This document shows, in pieces, positions 36,707 to 48,600 of a stretch of 64,000 nt of DNA; the first letter of the stretch is position 1, and the number at the start of each line of letters is the position of its first letter. Origin of the DNA: Lepidodermella squamata (Eukaryota; Gastrotricha); NCBI GenBank assembly GCA_047495785.1, contig JBLDXI010000030.1:186001-250000 (forward strand). The letters are read 5' to 3'. The position numbers were made by a program, and so were the translations under genes. The notes beneath the pieces were generated by a model. The model ran no database searches. It saw only the letters and a list, made by a program, of their open reading frames with translations, and was not told the origin of the DNA.

Positions 36707-39138
36707 ATGCCTCATCACATAATTTATCATCCTTTAGCTACCAAATTATTTGTAATGTCTGACGTCGTCGTCGACGACGACTGGATCGATCAGTTATTAG
36801 AGCCGCCGTTGGTATTCGACTTTCTTGGTACGCGGCGGCTTCTCGTTCAACCTGATTCTCAACTGGACCCGTATGGCGTATTCAAGCTCATTTTCGACGA
36901 AGTGATGGTGAAAATGATTTGCGAAGAAACCAACGACCAGGCCGAAAAGAAGATAGAAGCAAACACTCTGCCCAATGCTCGAATTTTGGCTTGGAAAAAT
37001 CTGGTTCCAGAGGAATTCAGAGTTTGGACTGGAATTTGTCTGCTGATGACATTAGTCCAAAAGTCAACGTTCAACAAATATTGGTCAACGGAGCCGCTAA
37101 CCGCAACTCCATCGTTCGCCACGCTCATGTCTCGTGATCGATTTTTGCTGATTTTATCCTGCCTTCATTTTGTTAATAACGACTTGAAAGAGCAGCTCGA
37201 ACCCAACGACAGGCTCTGGAAGGTAGGTTATAAAAATATATTCTCGATTTTTTTTACTCGTTGAACATTTTTTGAAGACTTTTCGTTTTTTTTTAATTTA
37301 ATCTATTTTTTTCTAATCAACAGATCCGGCCTATTCTCAACCACTTTCAAGATCGCATGCGATCGATCTATTCGCCGCACAGATACCTCTCAATCGATGA
37401 GCAAAACCTGTTGTTCCGCGGGCGCCTCGGGTTCAAAGTTTACATAAAAAACAAGCGCCATAAATTTGGAATCAAGGTAAATAATTTGCTTAGAAATGTC
37501 GTAAAATGAAAAAAATGATTTCGCCAGAAAACGAAATTCGCGAATTTTATTTTCGACTTGGAAATCCTAGCTAATTTGCCAAAAATACCAAAAGCGATTT
37601 TGACTCGCTGGAATTTTTTTCGCCGATTATTTCTTTTTTTTCATCGCAGATCTACATGTTGTGTGAATCTGAAACCGGTATCGCGTTACGCTTTCATGTT
37701 TACACAGCGTCTTCGTGCGAGCAAGACGGAATCATAGCCGGCCCTGGTCACACCAGATCGGTTGTTGAGGGCCTCATGAGAGATTTTCTTGATCAGGGAT
37801 TTTCCTTGTTCATGGACAATTTCTACAACTGTGTCGAATTAGCGAAGTTCCTCTTCAACCGTCTAACTTATCTAACAGGTAAACAAAAATTTTCCTTTTG
37901 CGTCCATAAAAATCTCAACCCATCACACAAATTTACGTCAACATTTTATATTGAATAGGCACTCTGAATCCCAAGCGAAAGGGAAATCCTGAACTTGTTG
38001 TACAACATAAACTCCAGCGCAATGAAATGGTGTGGCTGAGAAGCGGCCCTGTTTATGTTTCCAAATGGAAGGACAAGCGCGATGTTTTGATGCTATCAAC
38101 TGAATTTCCGCCAGTATGGGCCAACCCACCCACCAGTCGCAAAACAGCTTCTATCGAGAAGTACCTGTCGACCAACGCCGACGAGTCGCATATCAACGTT
38201 GCGGGCGACGAAAATTCAGCGAACGCCAGCTTCGAACCGCTGCAAGAAGAGGCGGTTGTCGAACCGAATTTTGCGGGTCACCAGGCCGACGAAAGCTCAT
38301 CTTCGTTTGAAGCGGGTGCAGACTCATCTGATGACGAGATTGTGGAAGACGATAAGAGCAGCGATGAGGATGGGTCATCTTCAGGCTCGGAATGCGGCGA
38401 GGAAGAGGCGCCTAGCCGAGTTGATTCAAGGAAAAAGCCGGGCCCGGCCGCTGCCGCGCGCAAACGCAAGTTGCCGGATCAGACCGGGAAAGGCGCGTCT
38501 AAAAACGGGCCGAAAGCGAAAAACACGCGCCAAGCACGTCGCCCTCCCCAAGATCGGCTTCCTAAGCCGCTGCACGTCCTCATCTACAACATTCTGATGA
38601 ATGGAGTGGATAAAAATGACCAAAAGGTTTGTTGAATTTCCATTGGTTTCGTTTTGATGCTGTCATTATCCATCGATTCATTCGATTCAGTTTTTTTCGG
38701 TTTTAATTTTTATTACGTCATTTGCAGGTATCTTATTACGAATTTCTGAGGAAGTCGCTGAAATGGTACCGAAAGGTGTACTTTCGCACTCTCGAGTACA
38801 TCTTGTTGAACGCTTACGAGATCTACAAGTTCAACACCGGCATCAAAATAACGCTTGAAGATTTTCGACTCGCCGTGATCAAAGGCCTCATTGGCGAGAA
38901 ATGGGATGTGATCGCTGATCAATTCAAGCCAAAACCGGCGACTCGAACTGAAGAAAAGCCGTACCACGAGCTGACCGCTATCGCGCCAAAGTCAACTCGC
39001 GTGTGCCTACAGTGCGGGAGCAAAGCCTCGAAGGAATGCAGATTCTGCCCCAAGGGCAAAAATGGCTTTTACCCTGCCTTTCACGACAGTTGCACCGGCA
39101 AATGGCATCATGTCCACTATTACGGCTATTCCCTATAG
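36707..39138 (+). CDS. piggyBac-family transposase with four introns
   Basis: Exons 36707-37222, 37324-37476, 37650-37878, 37959-38626 and 38728-39138 join in phase to 658 residues; a start at 36755 (MSDVVVDDDWIDQ) is also possible. DDE_Tnp_1_7 marks: YLSIDEQNLLFRGRLGFKVY (catalytic Asp ~197), SLFMDNFYNCVELAKFL (Asp ~279), then LNPKRKGNP, VYVSKWKDKRDVLMLST and MNGVDKNDQ (Asp ~517). The C-terminal Cys/His-rich zinc-finger-like domain is CLQCGSKASKECRFCP with HDSCTGKWHHVH. About 135 extra residues, acidic then basic, lie between the second and third catalytic Asp. It catalyses cut-and-paste transposition at TTAA. Introns are uncommon in young piggyBac copies, so a domesticated (PGBD-like) gene is an alternative. 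The matching TTAA inverted ends 7 kb left and 0.65 kb right argue for a mobile element. Confidence 0.8.
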
Positions 39139-39576
39139 GTAAGAGTCACAAGGTACAACATTTTCGTAAATTCGCGCTATAGCTAAATCTCATAGGTTGT
39201 GGTACGTGTGGGCTAATTATCGCGCACACATACTTAGGTGTGCGTAAAAAATGGCCCGCGCGGTGCCATTACGACAAGAAGTTACACGTCTATTTTTGAA
39301 AGAAATGTCATTTTAGCTATAACGATTATTTCGAAAGCCGGAGGGGCGGCTGCGCGGCGCCGTGCGTGATGAAAATGTTGGATTTTTTGCCATCGTTTTT
39401 TATTGAGGCGTGTCTTGAACGCCTCCGTTCTTGATAAGCGTTCTACTTCCAACTGTTAAATAACATCTATTTTTCAGCTTGTGTCTGCAGATCATAGCGT
39501 CAATTCTTTACTACAATTTCCCGTTGTCGACTTCCCTCTCGAGAAAGTTGGCTCAGTGCTTACGAGAAGAAAAATG

Positions 39577-39582
39577 AATAAA
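39577..39582 (+). terminator. AATAAA polyadenylation signal of the transposase gene
   Basis: 439 bases past the stop codon at 39138; a second AATAAA lies at 39661. Either could serve the transposase transcript. Confidence 0.35.
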
Positions 39583-39704
39583 TTATTTCGTTTTTCGGAA
39601 ATTATTTTCAACTGCTCATGTTTTTGTTGATGTTTTTACTTCGAAAAACCACTGCAAGAGAATAAAAGGCGTTTTTTTATGTGTTGAAACATGCGTTAAT
39701 TAAA

Positions 39705-39794
39705 TGCGCGAGAATTCCGCGGAGTGTGCGTGCCGCGCGGTGAAAATCCTCCGCGGAGAGCAGTAATTACTGCCCGCCGCAGTGAAAGTGTTAA
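39705..39794 (-). repeat. Right terminal and subterminal inverted repeat of the piggyBac element
   Basis: TTAA at 39791-39794; reading inward on the minus strand CACTTTCACTGCGGCGGGC, then CTCCGCGGA near 39749 and 39714. It mirrors the left end at 29603. Confidence 0.6.
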
Positions 39795-39823
39795 TGTATA
39801 TCATCCTGTTTTGGCAAAACTAG

Positions 39824-40346
39824 ATGATTCTCCTGCTGTTGGCAGCTTCAACCTTACTTCAAACCTCTTCACCTGGGGGAAAACGACGACGCTTGTTGTG
39901 CCTGTTTTGTTCCAATTCACTTACATTCCATTAAACTAATGAAGACGTGCCGAGCAGTAACAGAGCTGGTTTTCTGCATGGCGAATCAACGCGATGATTA
40001 AAAAATCAGGCATGACTGGCTCGAGATATGTCTTCATACTCCCAGCTAGTTCCTTCGCAGATCCCACGACCTTGCCCCCTGTTATCTACTCTGGCTGCAA
40101 TAGGGAGATGATAACCGCGCAGTATCTATCAGCTTTCCTGGTGTCGTCACAGCTCAACACGGACGAGCCTCATGCTAGAGTTCCTCTTGGCTATAATATG
40201 CTAATATAATATGTTAGCTGGCAGTGTGAAAGCGCGTCGCGTCTCGTGCGATTCGAGCTTGGCTGATCATGTTGACGAGTTCAAATTGTGGCTTCATGCT
40301 ATGGTGAATGGCATAGCACTTCACGTGGCGACGTGCTTGGTAGTAT
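39824..40346 (+). pseudogene. Decayed class C GPCR
   Basis: Starts with a signal-peptide-like MILLLLAASTLLQTSSPG at 39824, then in shifted frames VVPVLFQFTYIPLN and CRAVTELVF. From 39994 there is MTGSRYVFILPASSFADPTT followed by CNREMITAQYLSAFLVSSQL, and near 40310 a TM7-like remnant (CTATGGTGAATGG). Each piece matches, in order, the class C receptor at 41.0-44.9 kb with large deletions and frameshifts. The piggyBac right end lies 30 bp upstream of its start. Confidence 0.7.
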
Positions 40347-40439
40347 AGTCGGCACTAATCCCATCGCCATGCGCTCGTCATTTCATGCGCTGCTGTTTTA
40401 TTCTATTTGGCTGTGACACTTACTTTGTTTAGGTCTTTG

Positions 40440-40919
40440 CGTGGTAAAGCAACAATAACATCTTCCATTCAAAAGTAGTCAGTAAACGAATTATTGATGA
40501 TTGAAAAAATGACTTTGAAATCCCGAAGTTTGCCTCGATGAATATCATTTTCTTCACAGTATCGCATTAATAGAAATCCGACTTTGGACCTCGAAACTTC
40601 ATCTATTAATGCTGTAAAGTTGAATGTTGAAATAAATTCTTCCCAATGATTGGCACCTTTGCCCTTAGCCAAATTATACTTGAGCTTATAAGTGTAACAA
40701 TATCACTGTCTGTAATTGGTACGAACTCGAAAAATCTGACAGCTTGATTAGCGTAGGCCTTCTGGTGAATTCAATCTTAGCAAGCAATATCTCATTCCAC
40801 AGGACGGTAATAATCATTCGACCCAGGTCTCCGAAGGCTTCTGTGCTGATACAGTTACGCGAAAATCCGTTATGATACGTGACATTAGCAGTGTTCTGCA
40901 TGCAAAAACTTTGCTCCAA
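40440..40919 (-). other. Unrecognised minus-strand ORFs
   Basis: Two short open frames encode WEEFISTFNFTALIDEVSRS (40469-40672) and CISTEAFGDLGRMIITVLWN (40686-40919). Composition is protein-like but no family was recognised and no splice joins were found. The second overlaps the promoter side of the plus-strand GPCR. Confidence 0.2.
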
Positions 40920-41006
40920 ATTAGCTTCGTCACGCCCACATTAAAAAATAATTGCTCCTCTGGCCCAATAATTTATTGCTGCTATTCCTCAGCATCGCAA
41001 ACTTCA

Positions 41007-44000
41007 ATGCAACAGAAGGCAATGTTTTTACTTTTGCTGGCTTTCGGCGTTCCCGTTGTAGTATCTGAAATGACGATTCAAGTTCCAGTATTCTTGCCAT
41101 TCACTGGTCTCCAGCCAAATCAATACAGAACATGCCGAGCTGTTACTGAGCTGGTTTTCAACAAGTTTAATGAAGACCCAGCTCTGTTACCTGGCTATCG
41201 AGTCGAACCCGAGTTCATGGACGACAACAACGGGCCGTTGTTGGTTCAACGACTTGTCGAATTTGACTCGCGATATAAACTAGATAACACCTCAACAATT
41301 CGTGCGCCAGTTATCATAGGCCCAGTCAATAACTGCCAGTTGACAGCTAGTTTTGTCCATGTGCTGGGGTATATTCAAATCGCTATGTGTGCAGGCGATT
41401 TCCTACTCAACAAGGCATTGTACCCGAACCTTTTCCTCATCAGACCGCTTGCTTACCACGCTTGGAATGCAAGGGTTCGTTTCATGCTCGACATCGGTAA
41501 CTGGAAACGGGTTGCTCTCATTGCTACTTCCAACATCCAAGAGACAGCGAACGCTCGGGTCTTCAACGATCTCGCTCTCAAAGCTGGGATGCAAGTCTAC
41601 GTTGATATCGTGAATGATTTCACAGACGAGTCAACGATAGCCTTGAGGCAGTCCGATGCCAGAATAATCGTTTTAGCTGTACCCTGAGCAGCAAGTGCAC
41701 GTTTTTTGCAAAATACTGCGAAGTTCCAGTGGGAATTGCAGGAAACTGCCTGAAAACGCCGTTTACTGTCATTTTTCACATTTTTTCAAAACTTACTGCA
41801 GTTTTTGGAAAAAACTGGAAGTTAAAGCAGGAATCCGTAGTCATTTCGCGAAATTGACACAGTTTTTTCATGAAACTCGGGAAATTCGCGGCATTTTATT
41901 TGCGACCCGAAGTTAACTTCCATGTCAAATATTTCTTCGTCGCGCAGTTGAAAAACTTTCGATTTTTATTCATTTTCACTGCGAAGTGAGAAGTATAGTG
42001 AACGAAAGTGAACGAAATTCGATGGCTCGACGTCTAGTTTTCATTGCGGAAAATTCCCTTGTTCGAAAATCTGCCTTCTACCTTTCGGGATCAAACTGTT
42101 TTTATTTATCATAAAATGTCCCGTTTTTCCCGGATTTTTCCTAATTTTTCCTAATTATTTACCTGGATCCTGAAAATAACCGAATTTTTATCGTTTTCAG
42201 CCTGAACCATCAAGAATATAAGAATGCCAGCAAAATTCGATAATTTAGATATTTCGTAAAAGCCAAATTTTCAATGGCTGAAAATTGTCGTTCTAAATAA
42301 AAGCTGAAATAGGGCAAAATCATTGTTATTGGGGCGCTCGATTGTTGTGCACACAAGCCTCAGGGTGTTGCGTAATCACGCCATGCTTCAAAAATGTGGC
42401 TTTTTGCTTCATTCCAATCATATTATTTTTGTTTTAAATTTCAAAACATCAGTTCCTATGTCATATTTAGTAAGAATTTTTCGTCCGGCCTCAATTTCGC
42501 ATTTTGAGCTTCATCAATCCCCGCCGCCTTGCTACCAGGTGTGTCGACCATGCAATTTGAACAAGTCAGATAATTATCGAATTTTCAAGGTAATTTTGAT
42601 ATTAATTCGATTTTCTTTAATTTACCCGCAATTTTCAAAGGTTTGTCCCGCGAATCGATTTAGCTGTCAAACCAGTCTTAACGAGCCGGTCAACAATTCG
42701 TAACGGTATCGATGAATAATTAAGGTATTTTAGTGTTCAATTAATTTCAATTATTAATTTCAATTAATTTCTACAGGTTATCGGGCCTGCTCCAGTGGCG
42801 GATTTCTGAATCGATCACAGCCGTTGTTCGAGGATGGCGTCTCGTGAAACAGCATCTACTATTAACTTGACAATTTTTCATTTTTTTTTGATCAGTTTTG
42901 ATGAATAAAATGATACTTGCATCGACGGATTTGCGTGAAGGGTAAAACTGTCTTTTTTGAAACAGAGAGTGAAAGCCGCATTTTTAATAGTGAATGCGAA
43001 GTACAAATGGCCCTGAGTGAAAGTTCTAGTGAAATTAGCAACGAGCAAGTGACTGCGCAGTAGAAACCATCTCTCACCACAAAAACTCTCACCGCAGAAA
43101 ACCACCCAGAAAACTGTCCAGCTCGGCAAAAAACTAGACTTTTGACAGAATACTGCCAACAGAAAAACTCTCGCTAATTTGCATATTTAGTTTTTTTGAT
43201 TTAGGCAGTTAAAAGGCCCGAAATTGTCGCTCAGGGTATCGTCGAATATTTCCCTGACATACACTATTCTATGTCAATGCTTCAAATTCGGGATAACTGG
43301 GCCGAGGTATGTTTTCTTTCTGGGTGGGAGCACTTTCGCAGATCCCAAGTCTCTGCCGAATGAAACCTACCCTGGTTGTACGAGAGAAATCATAGCGATT
43401 CAATACAAATTTTCATTTATGGCGTCAAGCCAGCTCATCTCAGAAGACACGGTGGGGAAGAGCCAACTAGGCTACTCTCTAGTTGAATTCGACAGAATGC
43501 TCGATAACTACACCGGTTCGCTGCGCCATCCTGATTATTCAAGCCGATTCATCTGCCATGATGCGGCTCTTCAAGGTCTTCTAATTCTCGGCGAAGGTCA
43601 AAAGGTTCTGATTAAAAGAGGCCTGAGCCTCTCAAACATCTCCACCCATCCATTCGAAATATCCCAAGTGATGAATGAAACAGGTATGAAACTGAAATTC
43701 GCTGGTCTGAAGAGTGAGGGCCTCACTTCATATAACGACCGAGGAGAGGTTACCGGCAGCAAGTGGCCGATAACTCAATGGACACCAGCTAGCGGTCTGA
43801 AGGTTGTCTATTACATAACTAAGCCTCCAAATGACAGCAACACTGACCCCAACTCTTATAGATCGGTACCTGTTTCAAAAATTGAGTGGTACACAGCTTT
43901 CAAAAAGCCTATGAAGGACAGGGCGACATACGTTACAATCAACGAAGATGTACCTCTTGAGGCTAGAATTTCAATTTGGATTTTGGCCGCAATATCTTTC

Positions 44001-44858
44001 GCAGCTAAAGTTCTAGTTTCAGTTCAGATATTCGTGAAGGTGAGGCCTAAGCTGCCTGTTTGGATTCAGATCATCAGCTTCTGTTTATTGGACCCTAGTG
44101 CAGTTCTATTTATGGTCGAAGTTGGCTTTGATAGTATGGCGAGCCTTTTCAAGGCCCGCGTCGCTCTCCTTGCGCTGGGGATTTCATTTTCAAATGGAGC
44201 CATGGCTTTTCTAGCCTTGTTCACGACATCCGGAATTAAATCACGCACCAAACCTTCGAAGCTCAACTTGCTAGCGAAAACACTGTCTAATCCTGTTACC
44301 GTCACGCCGACTGAGAAATTTCATTCGCGAAAGTATTCATTGGGGACGCTGATTTTCTGCTGCGCCGTAGCTACGTACGTGACAGCCTGGACCGTGGTTG
44401 AGCCAGCAATGTGTTACCGCCAGTTGAAATTCGATACTGCCTATTACGATGAGAGTGAAGACAAGATAACCGAGATTTTTGGCGTCGCGTGTCAGTCACG
44501 TAACGAAATCGCGTGGATCTTCGTGCTGCTCAGCATCAACGCCGCAATTTTATTAGCCGGCGCAACATCAGCTCGCAAACACGCTAGGAATTTGCGATTG
44601 ACGGAAAAGTATCGTCAATTCAATATGCTGCTCTACGCTATGGTGAACGGACTGATTTTGATGCTCGCAACTTGTCTGGTTTTACTCATCGTGCCGCAGT
44701 ATCCTATTCCTCAGCGTATTGTACTGTCGATTGCAGCTCTGATTTATTCAGCTATTTCAAGTGTGATGTGCCTAACCCCGGTTTTGCACAAATCAATTCC
44801 CGCTCAGATAACTCCTCTTCTCGACCTGCTACTGAAGCAGCAGACGAGTGCTTTGTAA
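41007..44858 (+). pseudogene. Class C GPCR interrupted by a transposon-like insertion
   Basis: Left part 41007-41681: signal (MFLLLLAFGVPVVVS) and first lobe (VPVFLPFTGLQPNQYRTCRA, APVIIGPVNNCQLTASFVHV). Right part from 43239: second lobe (FGITGPRYVFFLGGSTFADP, LGYSLVEFDRMLDN) and seven TM segments ending LLDLLLKQQTSAL. With the 1,555 bp insert and one TA removed, the two parts are in the same frame and total 764 codons, against 752 in the intact paralog at 8.2 kb, with the alignment continuous across the join. As it stands the left frame runs into TGA six bases past the junction. It would be functional only if the insert is spliced or excised; no canonical GT-AG pair at the edges keeps the frame. 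Confidence 0.75.
41682..43236. mobile_element. 1,555 bp TA-flanked non-autonomous insertion in the GPCR
   Basis: Begins CCCTGAGCAGC and ends GTCGCTCAGGG, short inverted ends. It is flanked by TA at 41680-41681 and 43237-43238, a Tc1/mariner-type duplication. There is no transposase-like ORF. The interior is AT-rich with AATTAATTTC repeats near 42740. Confidence 0.7.
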
Positions 44859-45688
44859 ATATGGGCAAAGTACGTGAAAAAAAACTTGTTGTCTAACTAC
44901 TACAAAGCCACTATAAAGATGCATTTGAATGAAATTCAACAACACTTTTTTCTTCGGACAATCACAAATACATATAACAGTAAAATATGTTTGTTTCTTA
45001 GCTGGCTTGAAAATTTGAAAGAGATTTATTTATTTATTATTTAATGAGCATGATATCCAGGAAGAAAGCTCGATAGTGAAAAAAGAAAGTGCAGCCGCAG
45101 TAGAGTAGTCAGAGTGCCATGACAGTATCAGTTCCGTTTCAGATTTCCGGTGAATTACTTAATGATTTCTGAATTATTAGAAAAAGCGAATGGTTTTTTC
45201 AGGAGTTCCAGGTAAGGATCAAAGTCTGAACGTGTTTTTTGTAGATTCCGTAGCATCTTACATAGTTGCATTTAAGTTCGAGCTCAGAAACCCAAACACG
45301 AAATATTCCGAACATTTTGATTAAAAATCGACAATAACTGAAGCGAATGCAAATGTTGCTGTTGGAGATCTGATATGCGATTGTTCATATCCTCGAGAAT
45401 ATTTGAATTTCAGGATCTGAGCAGTATCATGCCAACAACGGCACCAAGGATTTTTAATATTAAATTATCATATTATGCATTGCGAAGCCTCCAGTAACGA
45501 ATCGACAACGCTTTTGGCTGAGCGATCTAGCATCAAAAACTACTTTATTATTTCACTGTGGTTTGTTGAAACATCGGCTGGATTATTTGCTTTTTAGGAA
45601 TATCCTGCTTCTGCGGTAATATTTTTTTATCATATTGATGGGTATAGACTTTTGCGATACTGTTCAGACGCTCAGCAGTAGAACAAAA
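44859..45688. other. Intergenic, nothing recognised
   Basis: 3' flank of the GPCR and 5' flank of the CUB/EGF channel gene. Low-complexity AT-rich runs only. Confidence 0.4.
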
Positions 45689-48600
45689 ATGCTTTTGCGC
45701 TTGCTTCTGCCCGTTTTGGCTGTGCTTTGCATCTTCGAGAAAGGTTTGTCTATTTTGATAAGTTTTCGTGCGCGATTTCAAATTTCTCATTTCCAAGCCG
45801 AGTCTGCCTGTCCAGCATTTCGAACTTACAACATGCAGTACCAGTACATGAATGGCTCTGAAGCTCTCAATCAAACAAGCTGGCAAACCATAACAGAGGC
45901 TGATGTAGCCAAGCACACTAACACTGGTGATGTCATTCAACTTCTGAGCAGAGATGGGAAGATATCGAGACAACACCGTTGCCAAAGCAACGGCGCTTGG
46001 GATCCCACAACAACAGAATGCATTAATGGATGTAAGCTTGCTTCAAATCAAAGTGATTTACTTAATAAACGGGATTGTTCAGACCAATGTCCCAATGGAG
46101 GCACATGCGATAAAGAAGTGTGCACGTGTCGCTATGGTTTCCAAGGCCGCTATTGCGAGCAACGTGAGTTCGGAAGGAAATAGTGCCAAAGTCATTTTAA
46201 AATTTATTTCTCAGCATTGAAGTCGTGCGTCCCGTCATGTGGAAACGGAACGTGCTTGAATTCATATACTTGCAAATGCCCCGACAATGCATTCGGTCCG
46301 CAATGCAGCTATACGACGGACAAGAAAATAACAAGTGGCAGTGCGTTCATCTCGCCGTCTACTACAATCCGAGGTGTCAAAAGCGGCGTTATCGATGGGT
46401 ACTACGTTTCTGGGCAGGGAGCAGTTCAGTGGAGAATTTTCGCAGACACGGGCTACGTCATACAATTCTCCCGTATGTCTCTAACTGTTGTTAACTCGAA
46501 CCCAGCCGTAGCATTAGATGACGTGGCGCGGTTGGAAATGTACGATTTCGCGATTTCTGGACCTGCTATCCGTTTTTCACAACTGGGGCCGAAAGACTTG
46601 CAATCCGGAAAAATCGTTACCGCCACCAGTCAAACTTCCGCGGTCTTGATATGGCTAACATCAACATTCGAACAGTTTTTCATTCGATACGAGATTTATT
46701 TCGAACAAGTAGCAAGGAGCCCAACACAGACAGGGTCGCAGACTTTGCCAGCAATATCAAATTGGTGCGAGACCCTGACAACTATCAACTGGGCCTTTGA
46801 CGAAATCCTGATCGGTAGCTCGCCGGTGGACATAACTGATTCCTTTCCGGGCAGGTGCACTTGGCGAATCATGATTCCACCAGACAGCGTGTTACAATAC
46901 GCGTTTCTCAACTACACGATCATAGGCGATACTGGCATGTACCTTGCTATGCAGGCAATCAATTACGACACGGGCGACATTTTTTCAAACCCTTTTCTGT
47001 TGGATAAATCGACATCGAATACAACTGTTGTATTGGATGGAAAGCTAGTCCCTCTACCTTATTCGAGCTCGAACCGTGAAATTCAGGTGGTTTATATGCC
47101 TCGCGGCAGTAGCAAGGTTAGAAATTATGGTTTCTACGCTAAATTCAAACTGGGTAAGGTTATATTCGGGGCAAAACGCGTGATTTTCAACTTATTTTAG
47201 TAAAAACATGCCAGAGTCCGTGTCAAAATGACGGCTACTGTATCTACAGCAACAATTGCTTATGCAAGTCGCCTTTTCACAACCCGATATGCCAGTGGAA
47301 CATGGTGGGAAACGGTGAGTTATTGGCTTGGCGAAATAAAAATTATTCAGTATATTTTTATCCAAGGGTTTTCGATAAATAACGAAGTCTGTCAGCCATT
47401 TTTCCAAGCTGGTCGAAATAACTTGACGGGAGTTACCACGCGAGGCATGATAGCCGTGAAAACAACTCCGACCAGTGGTTTCTGTCAATGGTTGATTTCA
47501 ACTACCCCTGGCAATGCTATCCAGTGACGCCTTAAATCTTCTTTAATTTCCACCTTGAACATCTCTTTTTATTCAGGCTAGAATACATCAGCCTCAAAGC
47601 TATCGACGTCCTCGGAAATCTACAGAAAGACGGTAACTAACCTTTGTTGTATAATGCGTGGAGTCTATTTGAGTTAATTCACAGCTGTACTAACTGCGCA
47701 TGAAATACCGGATGGTCAATCATCAACTGAGAGGTTACTATGGATAAATCCAACAACGAATACCACATCGCTGAAAATTGTTAATGCTACAACGAATACG
47801 CTGCTTCTAGTGCTGAGGTACAAAGTCGGGCTTATCATTCAGTTCAGCACTGATTTCTACCCTGGTAAGGCTTGTGTCTAAATCTTCCAATCCCTCATAA
47901 ACACATTTATTCCAGCGCGAATTCCGAGCCGGTCGAAGCGTGCGGTGCCTGATCTACTGCCGGTTACATCTAGCTGTAAGGTTCTGACCATAGTTGACTG
48001 GCCAATGGAATCTGGTCTCATCGGCAAGTGGCCTCCTCAGAAGACCAATTTAGAATTATGCCAATGGCTGATTCGCTACCCGTTCGCCAACAGTTTTTCG
48101 TATGAAACCCTGAATCTTTCTTTGAATCGTTTCGGGAGCTTGACCATGCTACGTCGCGATGCGAACTACAGCTGGACGTCTGTCGTGAGCTCTGCTACGA
48201 ACGACGTCAACATGACTACGGCTCAGCCTGTTCAACAACTAATCCCTTCGTTGGATACTGACAACACCGAAGTGATGATTGTATTGAGCGCGAGTTATTC
48301 AGACCTTGCTGATGCAGAGACGGGGTTCCAGATGAAAATGTATCTCCCGACTACAACCACGTCTACCACAACAACAACAACAACAACTACTACTACTACT
48401 ACTGCTAGTACTCCTTCTACAAGTACTGTAACTACTACAACAACAAAGCAAAATTCGACAACGAAATCGAACTCAACGGCTGTTGCAAGATCTTCGATTC
48501 AGAACTCTACTACTGGTGCCTCAACGGAGGGATCATCCACCGCTATCAATACGACTCCGATTCCGACCACTCAGCCGGAACCCACGGACCCGCCTTCGAC

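Larger units (their letters stand above)
29603..39794. mobile_element. ~10.2 kb piggyBac-type element carrying additional genes
   Basis: Left end TTAA-GCCCTT-CACTTTCGCTGCGG at 29603-29626. The right end, read inward on the opposite strand from 39794, is TTAA-CACTTTCACTGCGGCG. Both are followed by the subterminal motif CTCCGCGGA, twice on each side (29633 and 29679; 39749 and 39714). The ends match the piggyBac pattern of TTAA plus a Y-rich CTTTnnCTGC terminus. Inside are an intact-looking piggyBac transposase at the right and three further ORF groups at the left and centre. No other copies of these ends were seen internally. It inserted about 30 bp upstream of the start of a class C GPCR pseudogene. 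Confidence 0.65.

Noticed and set aside
37938-38378. Minus-strand ORFs over the transposase
   Set aside because: Shadows of exon 4; no independent evidence.
41682-43236. Reading the 1.55 kb insert as an ordinary intron
   Set aside because: The nearest GT (GTACCC) and AG (CTCAG) at the edges join out of frame, while TA-flanked inverted ends plus exact frame restoration on removal fit a transposon better.
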